Source: Chondrus crispus (Eukaryota; Rhodophyta; Florideophyceae; Gigartinales; Gigartinaceae). Taken from it: a DNA stretch of 64,000 bases. The notes under the pieces were generated by a model. That model was not told the DNA's origin. It searched no databases and worked only from the letters and a program-made list of their open reading frames with translations. Location of the stretch: assembly GCF_000350225.1 (NCBI RefSeq), contig NW_005179150.1, positions 1-64,000 on the forward strand, given 5' to 3'. Positions 42,027 to 54,100 of this stretch are shown one piece after another (positions within the stretch are counted from its first letter, which is position 1; each line of letters begins with the position of its first letter). Position numbers and translations under genes: made by a program.

Positions 42027-44255
42027 TCATAAATGGCTCTGTAGAGACGATAATAGTGAGAAGCGAACTACGGGTGCACTCTCTTGCTGGCTGCCCTCAG
42101 GGGTACTCGTAGCCCTGGGTTGCTCCAGCCATATTGGAGAATAATTGATCTGCTCCGATCGCCGCGCTATGAATACCGTTTCGAGGGTCTTGTGATCCCT
42201 TCCGTGCGCCGTTGCATACTCTATGGCCTGCTCCTTGTCAAACTGTTGCACGTGGTCTTGGAGCTTTGCTAGTAGAATATCGCGGCTAATTTTGCCATTG
42301 AGCACACTGTCGCTCACGTCCTTCGTTTCTCGGTCCGGGTCCTCCAACTCTTCGAAAAGTGCCACGACGGCATTTGCGACATCTGGCGCGTATTTTGTTA
42401 TCAACATTTTCCGCTGCGCAGCGTCCTTCTGTGCAGCCTGACGTACGAGTTTTGTTTTGAGTTGAAGACAGCACTGCGTGATAGCTCGCTTCACGCATAG
42501 TTTGATTGAATCCGAGTCATCGCCGATGTATTCCTTACCGGTGCCTTTGAACGGCACTTTCGTCGACACAATGCTGCAAATCACACCAATGCGATCTGTA
42601 TTTGGTGAGATCTTGTAACTGTTCCATCGAATACCATCCCTCGCCGTCCTCGTTACAACATCATTTCCAGCCTCGAACAAAAGTGGGATTCTGTTTGCAA
42701 ACCGGAAAATATTGAGCCCGGGCTTCATTCCTGTTCCGCCAAGGGCAACCCCAGCCTCTACGATGAATGGATGACCTTCAAAGACATCAGCTGGCTCTGC
42801 GTGTGTGGCCACCATGCTTGGCTTCAACTCTTTCGTGATCCCCAAGCGTAAATTGTACTCTCCAGCTGGGGAGAGACACAAGCCATCCGGATTCTCGAAT
42901 CGCGCCGCGTGAAGAAGAGCATCGATTTGGCGAATGTTGTTCAACGTCAGCTCCCCGACAGTCATATGCTGGGTAAAACCTTTCCCGAGCTCGGTTATGA
43001 GACGGGTGGCTAGGGAGCGCGGGATTGCTACAAATTGTGTAGTCAAGAATCTCACTAGACTCATGTCCTCTTTCACATCCCCAATCAGCTGTTTGAGAAG
43101 TAACTGGTTGACAGACGAAGGGTGGTGCTTCACTTCGGCAGCGGTACGTGGCATTTTGTCTGTCCTTCGCGAGAAAACCAGTTCGAAGTCTTTCGAATCC
43201 GCGTTATCGTACCCAGACGAAAAGGTGAGTCGAAATTGCGCGTAAGGGGTGATGACGGCCATTTGGCGGACGTACAACAAAATCTTAGCTCTATAGGTTG
43301 ACCAATTACCCTCAATCGTTACTGAAACTTTGGACCCCCTCCAGCCTGATGGGTTCTCTTTCCGTGAAAGCTCAATAACATTTGGAATATTGCGCGCAAT
43401 GTCGATATCAAGAATGCAGTTAGTGACTTCGCTGCCTGCCTTCGCAGTGTTGATACGAACAGGGAGTCCAGTGCTCATTTTGGACCATATCAGAGCCATT
43501 TTCGACCCAAGTCCAAACTTCCCACGTGTTTGTCGGACGCAATACTTAGTTCCAGCAAGTACCCTGCCCATCATGTTGGGCACATCATCGTGAGCCATGC
43601 CAGATCCGTTATCAGTGACGGTGACGCAAAAAATGTCATTTCCTCCACTTTTCCCCTTCTTCGATGAAGTTTGGGAAGGTTGAGACGCCTCTTGAGTCGA
43701 TTCAAGAGTGAGTTCTTTCGAATCATTAGCATCATCGTTATCTGTCTGGAGCTGCCCCGATCCTGAGGCGGAAAGACTCCCATCCTTGCTCTTTGTTCTC
43801 TTGGCTTCTCTTTTCTCTTTGGCTTCTCTGGCCTTCCTCTCCTTGACACTTTCTACATCCTTATACAGAGAGGCATCCACTCTATTCCGATTCCCATCCA
43901 TGCCGACCATGGTGCGAAATTGCTGCTTATCGATGCGCGCCACGAAGATCTCAATGTCAGGTAGGGTGCCGATGGCCTCTGCGGCATCCAGCCCATTTTC
44001 GACGAGTTCTCGGATTGTTGTGTAGAGAGACTTTCCTGGATTGTCAAAGCCGGCAATATTCTTGTTCTCCGCGAAAAACTCGGCAGGAGATTTGAATTTT
44101 AGTTTTGTATCACGGTCACCTTGGCTCTTCGATGTGCTCTTTGTCGCGGTTTTTGACTTGCCCCGACCGTTTGGATTTGCCGTTTTGACTAGTCTCGGCC
44201 GCTTCGCAACCGGACCGGAGCTTTTTCCGCCAGGACGCTTCCCAGAGTTGGACAT
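42027..44255 (-). CDS. TOP6B: DNA topoisomerase VI subunit B
   Basis: The predicted protein has 742 residues. Topo VI is an A2B2 type IIB topoisomerase that passes one duplex through another, and subunit B is the ATPase and transducer. In plants it is needed for endoreduplication. The GHKL/Bergerat ATP site is complete: ExxxN as E83-N87 in RELVENGLDAAEA, DNGSG at 215-219, and GKFGLGSK at 245-252. The H2TH and transducer regions follow (NPDGLCLSPAGEYNL, EAGVALGG). Between the first two ATP motifs sits a highly charged insert of about 70 residues (136-207, KERKAREAKEKREAKRT and on), absent from archaeal proteins. The N-terminal 50 residues are basic with a KRPRL nuclear signal. The C-terminus (TPEGSQQESAP) is short. 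A single exon, intact. The next gene upstream on the same strand is the C2H2 protein, 938 bp away. Confidence 0.96.
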   Translation of the reverse strand: MSNSGKRPGGKSSGPVAKRPRLVKTANPNGRGKSKTATKSTSKSQGDRDTKLKFKSPAEFFAENKNIAGFDNPGKSLYTTIRELVENGLDAAEAIGTLPDIEIFVARIDKQQFRTMVGMDGNRNRVDASLYKDVESVKERKAREAKEKREAKRTKSKDGSLSASGSGQLQTDNDDANDSKELTLESTQEASQPSQTSSKKGKSGGNDIFCVTVTDNGSGMAHDDVPNMMGRVLAGTKYCVRQTRGKFGLGSKMALIWSKMSTGLPVRINTAKAGSEVTNCILDIDIARNIPNVIELSRKENPSGWRGSKVSVTIEGNWSTYRAKILLYVRQMAVITPYAQFRLTFSSGYDNADSKDFELVFSRRTDKMPRTAAEVKHHPSSVNQLLLKQLIGDVKEDMSLVRFLTTQFVAIPRSLATRLITELGKGFTQHMTVGELTLNNIRQIDALLHAARFENPDGLCLSPAGEYNLRLGITKELKPSMVATHAEPADVFEGHPFIVEAGVALGGTGMKPGLNIFRFANRIPLLFEAGNDVVTRTARDGIRWNSYKISPNTDRIGVICSIVSTKVPFKGTGKEYIGDDSDSIKLCVKRAITQCCLQLKTKLVRQAAQKDAAQRKMLITKYAPDVANAVVALFEELEDPDRETKDVSDSVLNGKISRDILLAKLQDHVQQFDKEQAIEYATAHGRDHKTLETVFIARRSEQINYSPIWLEQPRATSTPEGSQQESAPVVRFSLLSSLQSHL

Positions 44256-45193
44256 ATCCCGGCTTGAGTCGAGCTAAACTGGAACGGGAGGATAAGACTT
44301 GGCGTGCGCCTTCGCTTTCAGATCAAAACAATTGTTGCCTCTCCGCCTGCGTTGAGAATTGTTTTCGTTGTGGCCGGTGTCGATGATGCAAGTTGCAATG
44401 CTATTTGGTTACGATGGCTGCCGCGGGGTCAGTTAGTTTGGGTGTTCTCTGCGCTCCTTGGGCTGTGGGGAACGTGACAGGTCGCCGGGCGTGATGGAGG
44501 TGTGTTTCGGACGTGCTCCACCTGCGGCCTGCAAAAAAATGGTGTATGACCGATTCCCGCCAAATATTTGATTGCTTGACGCTTCCCCGAAGAAATTCGT
44601 GTCATCTTTTTCAACAATGCGCCCCCATCCCTTCTTCTCAAAGAAAAGGACCGATCCGTACACAGCAGGCCCACAGGCCCGCCTCAGTCCGTACCGACCA
44701 TAAAATTTACTGCACCTTTGGTTGCACCACTGTTCACTCGATACGAGTTCCACCTAGACGTCCCAGTTCATAGCTGGCAGTTATAGTATCTCGAGTTTGC
44801 TCCAACTCTCGTCACCTTCCGATCCTTCTCTGCCTCAAATCGAGACATGAAAGGGCAGTGCGGGCCTTACCGCACATCTTGTTTCCCATGATTCATTGCA
44901 TGCTCGACTCAAGTCCAGACTTCATTCCTCAAAGGCAGCGTTTGCAGCAGACTTCGCGAAGAAAGGTGGAATGGAAGGAGCAATCATACTAATTCCTTTG
45001 GCGAGCACGAAACCGTAGAGTAATTCGAGAGACGTACGTATCTGCGCATCACGCAGAACCGTCTTCGCTGCATTTTTTTCTGTACACTATATGTAAACAA
45101 CAACAATGTTCAAAATTGTAAAATCGTATCACCCATCCAATCTCCCTTCATACCCTTACTTGACATTGTTCAGAACGACAACTTGACAATAAA
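44256..45193. other. Intergenic region between TOP6B and C2H2 gene
   Basis: No supported gene. A 106-codon minus-strand frame near 44.4-44.75 kb has no recognisable motif. Confidence 0.5.
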
Positions 45194-47355
45194 CTACAGG
45201 CCAGAGTTATCTCCCTCAAACCTTCTCCTTCTTGCCCTCTCTTCTTCAGACTCTGGACGTTCTTGTTGTGGAGGCAGCTGCGGTGGTGGATACGGAAGGG
45301 CTGGTGGTGCAGGCGGAATTGTTCTTCCTTCTGCTGGGCCGCCAGCACTGCCAAACGTCGGGAGATTCCTAGGAAACATTCTGTGAGGTTGTTGCATAGG
45401 TGTTATCGTATCACCGACCAGAGCACGGTCATCTCTCACTGTATCGCGAGCCAGGGAAGGTCCAGGTGCCGTTGCGGGCGCCGTGCTGGGACTGCTAGAG
45501 TAATACGGACTGTATGTAGCCATATACTCAGGATGCGCTTGTTCGTAGTGCTCGTTGAGCTGGACTTTGCGAGAAAACGGTAAGCCGCAGTGCTCACAAA
45601 AATATTTCGCTTGCTTCTTATCGTGCACGCTGCGAACATGCGTATCGCAGAGCCCCCGCTGAGGAAAGCTCAACTCACAATATGGGCATCTAAACGTCCG
45701 AACGTCGTCATGAACTGACGCTCTGTGTTTCAGCATGTTAGACCTACAGACATGGGCAGATAATCATACACAGAAGCAAGTTAGAAATCGTATATCGAGA
45801 GAGCAACTTCTGAGAGAATGACCGATCTTGCGACTTACTTTTCACCAAAAGTTTTTTGACATATCGGACAATTGAAAGGACGACTCTTTTCATGTACTAC
45901 GCGCACATGTCTATTCTTGTCGCTCTTTCTCTTGAATGTGGAAGTACATCGATCGCAGGAGAACACCTGGTCTCGTTCTTGTGACGTCCCTATACGTCTC
46001 CCTCTCCTGCCCCGCGTGCTTGGTATGACTCGCTGTATTTCGGAGATCTCTGCAGGCGGAGAGAGCGACGCCCCAGGTGGTTGCGCTTGTGACACTCCGG
46101 AGCCTGACGCGGAACCTGAGTGTTGCGTTAAGTTGCTTGCATATTGTCCCACAGGACTAAATTGAGGCGGGGGTTGCACACCCGGAAAAATGTGGCTTGG
46201 AATAGTGTCCCCGATTATGCGTTGACTAAGAGTCTCAGGTGCAGGATGCTGGATGGTGCCTTGCATAGATGGTAGAGCAACACCAGGCCCAGTTCCTAAT
46301 GGAGTGTCTCTTCGGACTAGAGGAGACAATGTTCCAGAGGATACGCTAGGTCCTGCACCGCCGAATGGAGACAGGCGCCCAAGCCAGTGGCTCGCGGTCC
46401 GCCGAAAACTTCTGGGTGTCGCATACCGGCTTGGGTCTCCACGCCCCGGTGATCTGACAATTCTATCCGGATATGCTTGTGCCGTTGCTCCGAATAGAGG
46501 ATCTTGCAGCGAAGGAAGTGCAGGCTGTGCATTTCGTTGCCTAGTCGGCGACCTGAGACGCAGTGCTGGCAAAGTTGACATTCGATGCAGACGCTCCGCT
46601 TCCCCCTGGGGATGGCCCATTCCTGTATAGCTCCGCGGTGCCATGCCCAGGCGCTGACCTAGACCCGTAATTGGCCGCCCAGCATCTCGTTGCAGCGGTG
46701 GCGGTTGTGGCAGCGGTTGCGTCTGTGTTTGTGTTTGCAGTCGCGGTTGTGTTTGTGGCAGTGGCAGTGGCAGTGGCAGTGGCAGTGGCCGTACTTGTGG
46801 TTGCTGCACTATCGGTCCCTGTTGCACTGCGCGTCTTTGTGCAGGCGTCACCCCTTCGGACACAGGTCTCTCCTGCAAGACGGTACCCCAGAAAGCACCA
46901 GATGGGCTTTGTTGGCCACCGCTTGGAGGCCCTGAGAACCTCTTTCTCTTCTCAAATTGGCTGCCATCGTCGCTTTCGCCTTCTAGAAGAGATGTCGAAG
47001 CTCTCTTTGACCTTCGAGATACCTGACGCTCTTCATCCGCAGGCCCTTCACCTGTCGGCGGTGGTATTGGCGATTCTGCAGGAGGCCGCAATGTCTCACG
47101 TGGGTGGGCAGGAGCCCACGTGTGGACTTCCCCCGCCGTGGCCGCCACGATTTGTGAGTCGGCCTCCGCTTCCGGAGTAATAGCAATTCGTGTCGGTGGA
47201 GGGATGGCGTCCGGTCGGTCCTGGTGCGGTGAGAGCACAATGGTGACGACGCGGAATCGAGAATTGGATACAACGGAAGAAAGACTAGCGACCGCTTCGC
47301 GCAAACCTGGAATCTGACGTTCAATGCTTTGATCCCAGGGGGGCTGGTCGGACAT
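45194..47355 (-). CDS. C2H2 zinc-finger protein, two exons
   Basis: The gene is spliced: exon 1 is 47355-45839 and exon 2 is 45743-45194, giving 688 residues. The start is the ATG at 47355; the frame is open upstream only to a GTG. Four classical fingers are visible: C467/C470-H483/H488, C496/C499-H512/H517, C525/C528-H541/H546 and C555/C558-H571/H576. The intron falls inside finger 2, after the GEK codons, and splicing joins Lys to SNMLKH, restoring a perfect finger. The N-terminal 450 residues are disordered, Pro/Gln/Ser-rich, with (Leu-Pro)n and (Thr-Gln)n runs from CAGTGG- and TTTGTG-like repeats at 46.73-46.80 kb. It is probably a DNA-binding transcription factor. The C-terminal tail is Pro/Arg-rich with a run of PP and RRRR. 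Confidence 0.88.
45744..45838 (-). other. Intron of C2H2 gene (95 bp)
   Basis: Donor GTAAGT and acceptor CTGTAG on the minus strand. Removing the intron keeps the frame and completes zinc finger 2. Confidence 0.92.
46753..46792. repeat. GGCAGT hexamer run in coding sequence
   Basis: Several near-identical GTGGCA units, encoding the Leu-Pro run of the C2H2 protein on the opposite strand. Neighbouring TTTGTG units encode Gln-Thr repeats. Confidence 0.85.
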
Positions 47356-50300
47356 GAGCCGCCAGAGTTGCACGCAAGACACGCCAGCAGGAACATGCGA
47401 TTGTGCAGCGCAGTGTGTGAAGAAGAGCGCGTGCCGTCTTGTCTGACGTCGCGTGATAAGCGAAGTAGTTTATACCAGCGGTTTCGAGAAAAGGATATAT
47501 ATATAGATCACTCTCAGAGGAATACATGATAGAGTTTTGCACAGAATGGCGGTCATACACATGTTTCAAAATTATTAATCATAGGTAACACGCGTGATAA
47601 ATATAGACAAACCATTTCAACGCGTGGTTGTGTCATAGTGTACCCCCAGGACTTGGTGCTCGTTCACTGCGCTTGCCGGGAGATGACGATTTGAAACCCC
47701 TTTTGAGAATATGAATGTCTCTGTAACGCGTGGGTAGCAAACCCGTAGGGTGCCAACAGGGGAGGGTCACAGTAGTATCCGCAGGGTACCAACTCCGGTA
47801 TCCGCGGTGACCATTGTCTTTGTGTGTCCTAGTTCTCGCTTCCTGTTTTCTGTACATATATGCTTTGTTTATGCTGTACAGAACATGTCTGCCTGAACAA
47901 AAGTGACGTCGCAGAAGGAGGGGATAGGCGCTCTGTAAAGATCGAGGCAATGTTATTCCGCAGTTGTAGAACAGGGGCAACGTGTGTACTGAATGTTAAC
48001 TGTGCCTTGACAGCAGGAAACCTGAACACAAGATCCCGTACAGTACCCCAATATGGAGAAGCGTTTTGGTCGTTGCGGCACGAGCACAATCGTCTTGCTA
48101 AAGCCATCTAAACGTCCAGCTCGAGACTGGCGCCGCGTAAGTCAAGCGTGTACAGAGCCACTCCGCGTTGCTTCTGCGGCCATGGACCTTTGATATAGTG
48201 CCATTTCCTGGTCTTTCTTTCTATTCGATGGTTATCAGAAAGGTTGTCCATGAAATGAAAGTTCGCGAAGTACCATATCAGCTGTGGTATTCTCTCATTA
48301 CTACGCATCCTACAAATCCTTGGTACCGTAGGACTTTTGATAGATTTGTGTCGCGTTTAGCAGGAAGTGATATGGGAAGGAGAAGAGTTTGACTGAGACT
48401 GTCATGGTCGTTGATGCGTTCGCAAACGATGAGGACGATGAGAATGTGTGCTATGTTGTTGATTGCATCAGGGAAAAACACCCAGAGACCCTTTCAAAAT
48501 GAATAAAACGAAATCATCATCACAAGATATGATTCTTGCGGAAGATTTCTTTTTCGTTGTCGTGTTTTAAAAGCCGAGCTAAAACCTTGGAGAGCTTTCG
48601 GACATGCTCGGAGAGAAGCATGGGTCGAGAGCTTGGGGCAGAGTCGAGAAGCAAGAGAACCTTTCACAGAGGTATAGGTTATGAAAGCGCACGGATTTCG
48701 AAACCTAATGCACTAGAGGAAAAAGGGTCCTGTAGCGCGAATTTGAGGTACTGCGGCAATGGAAAATCAAGTAGAGATTGGTATTTTCTCGAGAAAACAC
48801 GGATGAATATGGAGCTATCGAGAGTTCAAGAGAGAAGATTGGTCCATGTGAAATCCGAAAATAGAGCCAATGCAAGATAGTGTTTGTGGAGTGTGGGTGA
48901 TGGTGTGCGGCTTGGTCAGCCTTTCGTTTTTTGATTCAGCCCACCCAAGGCGGGGCGACAGGGCGGGAAAATGAAGCGTTTGCAGGTTGTTTCGCAGGTG
49001 AGAATCCACTTGGTGAAGAATTCTACATGTCAGTGACTGGCTCTGGAGGGCATGAGACGTGATATGAGAGAAAGATACTCTTTCTGGTGTGCTGCTGCAG
49101 AAATGAATTGCGCAAAAGGGCATAGGTATGAGGCCTATCAAAAACGGGAGAAGGCGAGAGGACTAGACTCGCTCGAGACTCAGCTTCCCACATTCACACA
49201 CATATATCGATACACATGGCATACTGTATATGGAAATTATTTTGTGACGAGGAGGCGCAGATTCTTCATTTTCCAACGCCGTAAAGACTTGGACAGTACC
49301 TACGTATTGACCCGAGATATTTGGAGACATACGGCAGTGTACAGTACAGTGGTAGAAAGTTGCATAACGCAACACCAGTGCACCGTTGGCACGCAAGGGT
49401 CGCGCGTCTTGCCAGTGGATCGCAAGATCGCTGTCAGGAGGGGAATCTGCCACTTGCAGCTAAGCTGTGCAGCTGCGCAGTTGCTTTCCAAGATCCGTCA
49501 TCGTCATACAGTGCTCTCCTGCCTGGTAAAGAGCGCAGAAAATGCGTGTCGCTCTACAAGAGATCACAAATGTGACAAATTATGTGACTTCGCAACAATC
49601 CTCCAGGCACTCATACACCACTCTCACTCAACACAACGCTAATATTTCGTCTCAAGTACCATGTCTGATTCACGACGCTTTGCACCTCGCAGCGCTGATT
49701 CGGAAGTCAACTACCGTAGCCAATGCAGTATCCAGTATCATTACTTTTTATGTTCAAGAGAAGCTTTGACTCGAGTTGCTAGTTTCAGGATTCTCTTTTT
49801 TCCCAAGTCACGGCCAACAGTATAGCGTATCCTGTGATCTGCAACTATATCTGCTTCGCACCGTGTCCACAGTCTTTGCCCTAAGTTCATAGCATGTTTG
49901 AAAATGAGAGCGTAACAGTCGAATCCATGACGGTAGCACGGAAAAGTCCAAACTCTGCCCTTGCAAAAGAGGACATCGAAGGCTTTGGTGAGTTTGTTAT
50001 TGTTAGTCTTGTCAACTTTTACTTGCAAACAACCGCTGCAACGTCCGGTATTTTATTTTCTGGCCAAGAGGTTTTTCCAAATATCTTCGATCAAAACGGA
50101 TACTAGACGGCTTGATTGCGCAATTAGTTGTTTATTCATATTGCTGAAATTGCAATTGGTTGGGTACCAAATGCTGCCGGGAATGAAAGCATTTCACTAG
50201 CTGTTTCCTTCGAAGTTAGGCCTCAATTACTGTTACGGGTCTCGACGCCTTACTCTGTTCTATCGCGACCACGATATTAGTTGGAAGGCTGAATGGACTG

Positions 50301-50400
50301 CTTCATGCCCTCCAAATAGAGCAGGAGGACCAGAACCAATGAACAAACTTTCGAATTTCGGATTAAAACAGGACGATTTTATTTGAATGTCCGTGCAGTT
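47356..50400. other. Gene desert, part 1
   Basis: No gene is supported. The longest frame (196 codons at 49.05-49.64 kb) is full of Cys, His and Arg without motif and has no homology I recognise. ACAGTAC motifs occur near 48.04 and 49.34 kb. Confidence 0.5.
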
Positions 50401-53400
50401 TTAAAATATCCGGAGAAGACGGCTCCGCAAGCAAAAGCGTGACAAATCCTCCGGTAATAAAATTCAGTCTTTACTTAAGGCTCTTACTCAAGAAGTCTCC
50501 CGCCATTCTTCGCCATGAAACCATTTGGGTGAGTGCCGCTTTCCGGACCAGCTTTCAAATTTCGTTTGGCATGCAAAATCATTGTCCTTGTGGCCTCGCG
50601 CTTTGCACGAACAAGGACCGAAACTGTGTACGCCGAAGAAGGCTGGGGTGAGCCAAAACGCTTCAGAGCAATTTCAGAGCATCGATTCAAAACTGAATCG
50701 GTCTGAAAATGGACAGGCGATAAATCTTCTCAGTCCAGCAATTGAATCGGCAGTTCTGGCGAAGCGTAGCGAGATGCATTCGTTACTTTTTTTACGACGT
50801 CTGCGTACACTGTACTGTACTGGCAAACATGTTGCGCGGGATAGCAGTGCACGCATAACTCCGCAAAAGGATATGCTCTCCATCAAGTGAGAAACCGTAC
50901 ATGATATACGGCATTTTATGTCTTTAGGCGGTTCCATGATGGACACGCCTACAGTATAACTGGTGTAGGTCTGGTGTCGCACAATATCACGGCACAGTAC
51001 TATCATCACAGTGGAGGGAAACAGGGTTGACTAGACACATGGAATATTTGAGTTTTAATCCCGCTACTGTGTTGTACTGTACCCTTGGGTACTGTCCTGT
51101 ATCACGAGCTGGTCTACAAACTCGAGGTCAAGGCCAGTCAGAAGTCAGTCACTTGCAGTTCCTTCCGAAATTACACTTGCATTCGCGGCACAGGCTGGCT
51201 ACAGGACGAGAACATTTTATAACGAACAATGATGTTGAAGAACTGATGCCGTTTAAATCAATAGACTACACGCGAAGCAATAAGATTCCTGTTGGGTGAC
51301 GCCAAATTGGCCGACGTCAGCTTCCACTCGTTCTGGTGAAACAATATTTAAGTTCTCTAGGTTCGAAGGCGGGATGGAAGTTGTCTCAATCGCGGATCCT
51401 TGTCACGTAGAGGCCGCTCAATTTACGAGAAACCCCCATTTTCGGCTTTCGCCAGGTTCTGCGACACCAGAGCAGCCTGTCCCGCTTTTCGTGACATTGA
51501 GGTTTGTACAGTACAGTAGCTGAGTCACTTGAGAATTGAGGCCATTTCACAGATAGATAGATAAATTTAGATAGATAGCATTCGCTCAAAAGGACATCGA
51601 ATAAAGAAATCACAGGCCATTTCACTTTCTGACATAAGCAATCCCAAATGAAGCATTCGCTCCGAAAATAAACTTGCAGCAACAAGACAGATCTCGACTT
51701 GTTTAGAGTTGGTTTTTTATACTCCAGAATGTGCTACGGAACCGGTTTTCGACGCAGAACCGCAAAGCTGTGCTTTGAGGGCACACATAGCGCAGACCAA
51801 GCCATTCTCAACATTGTTCTCGTCTGCCTGGCGGCGCTTTAAACCTCAATACTTGTCGCTTGATGGAATAAACCACGCTCATGCACTGCACGCTTCAGAT
51901 CGCATGCTGGTGTCCACGTCACCACTGGCAACAGGTCCACAATACAGTACAGTACAAACATGCTACTCACGTCATAGATATGCGCTTCTGCTTCTGTCGC
52001 GTTTCTCGCCACGTGAATTTGTCCAAGGCTTCATTCGTAGATCTGTACAGTACTGTACCCCGGAGAAACTTTCACGGTGTGTCGAGAGCCCGGTGAGCAA
52101 GAAACTTCTATCAACGTTAGACAAAGGAATAAGCATTTCGGCCCTCGTGCCGTCAAGTGAAGCCATGTTCGGTACATTCTGTACCCTTCGAAGGGTACAG
52201 TACGGCAAAGCTTGATGTGGAGCGCCCAAGGGTCAAGCCTCCATTCTGCAATAAATAATCCGTATTCTGTCGTATCCGGCATCGTTTTTGTTGATTTATC
52301 TGTCGCATGCCCACAATTAAATACTCCGTAGTTCAAGAGAAACACACGTCCAAAATGCTGGAGACTTGTCTAGAAAGGACAACAAAAAAGGCTTTCAGAG
52401 CTACACATCCTCCGATTGTCACTATGCTTTGGGAAGAGGAGGTGCAACAGGCTGAAGCTGTGTCGTCTATTTGGCCGCAGAAAACTCACCGTCCCAAAAA
52501 ACATCGACTCCGAGTTTAACAAGCCCATAACCCAAGCTCTGCTTTGGTGCGTACGAAGGCTGGCCCTCATTTTCGGAAGGCAAGATGACGTTTGGCTCTG
52601 CTATCTCTTGCAGGGGGCGAGTTGCCGGAAAAGGATGCTTCGACCTCTCGGCGGTCTATTCTCTCGATGAGCACTATTTCCATGTCTTAACTACAACACT
52701 GGGGCATGTCGTTCATTATAATGGGGATACTGTAGTCCCAACGGCAACGAGCGATAAATCCAGGGCCTCACCGTTCAACCTATCAGTATGTTTGCGTTGT
52801 TGAGCTCTCGCTTCAGACATTGTATATGTTATTTATCTGCAGTCGTCCATAATACCGTTCTCGTTTGTTTTTTTGAAGATGGTTGTGAATTCGGTCCCTT
52901 CTCTCACATTGCAGTGCTTGTTCAGAACAGCTATGCAACGGATTCCTCAAACATGGCGCAAAAAAGGGACCAAAATGATCACGTAAAGAAGCCCTCGTTG
53001 GACGACAGGTCCCCAGCCTACTGGCTTTCTGATAAATGTAGTTCTCAAGATCTGGAATTATTTCTGGTCAAAATGCTCCAATGGCTCTTCCAGACTTTAA
53101 AATTTGGGCAACAAGGAACATAACAAACAAGATAAAGACTTTAAGCTTATCTTTGTCTGTCTACTGCCCAGTACTTGTACGTAACCCTCGCCCAACTTTG
53201 GCATTTATATATGCACTTTGATTGGAGAAGTGCGGTCTTCGCAATTTAAGGTTGACTGAATTTTTCCAGAATTTTGTTAAAATTTCTGTGGCGCATATGC
53301 GCTAATACAATTTCAGAAAAATTTGTGTCACTGAGAAGAAGCCACGCGGTGCCATTACTGCCTGCCAATGTTGCTCCTCTAAAGAGAAGAGCCTGAAACG

Positions 53401-54100
53401 GAAGGCGATGCCCACCTACGCCTCCCATTTCCTCTCATCTCACACCGAGGTAAGACAGCCCAAGGCTCTGTCCCCTGTGATGTTGCAGAGAACATCATGA
53501 GGCACATGCGCATACTGTACTTGAACAAATAGGCTGAGTTCATGATTAGCACCTGGAAAGGTGATGCGATTTATTTTGCCACAGAGGCGGAATTGTAGAA
53601 ACCGTTCGGTTGGTTTTGCATGCCACATTTTCTTGCTGTGCTGGACCACCAGTCCGTCTGTAGAGAGCAAGACACAGAACCTTCGAAAAACCCTAGGAAG
53701 TGTTCCAGAAGTATATTGAGAGAGCTCCATACTCAACACTACAGTGCCATGCGAAACAAAACACATGTAGCCCTATGGTGACGTGCCACGAGAAATAGTT
53801 CTGACAATGACAGCCAATTGCACTAATTGCATCCTTCGGCCAACCCTGCGTTCTTCAGTCGTGCCCACGTGATATATTCGTTATGACCATGCAGTCCACG
53901 AGGGGCAATAGTTTGTAAAGCACTCGTCATTGTTTTAGAAACTGGGTGACGAGTCCAGGTGAATTGTCTGTTAGTACTGTACCCTTGGGTACTGTATTTT
54001 TATATCCTGAACATGGAATACGGCCATATTGGAACCCCTTCCGACACCGCCCTGTCTTTAAATAAAGCTAATACATTTCGACATGGTCTTGTGTCTCTAA
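50401..54100. other. Gene desert, part 2, rich in ACAGTAC/GTACTGT
   Basis: No supported gene. Twelve or more ACAGTAC or GTACTGT motifs occur here. An identical 22-bp sequence with core GTACCCTTGGGTAC occurs at 51074-51095 and 53974-53995, and a related perfect palindrome lies at 52179-52200. A short GATA run lies near 51.56 kb. Confidence 0.5.
52179..52200. repeat. Perfect 22-bp palindrome
   Basis: The arms CTGTACCCTTC and GAAGGGTACAG are exact reverse complements with no spacer. The palindrome is followed directly by TACGG. Confidence 0.97.

Noticed and set aside
49052-49642. 196-codon plus-strand ORF
   Set aside because: Cys/His/Arg-rich without pattern of a zinc finger, begins without clear context and has no recognisable homology.
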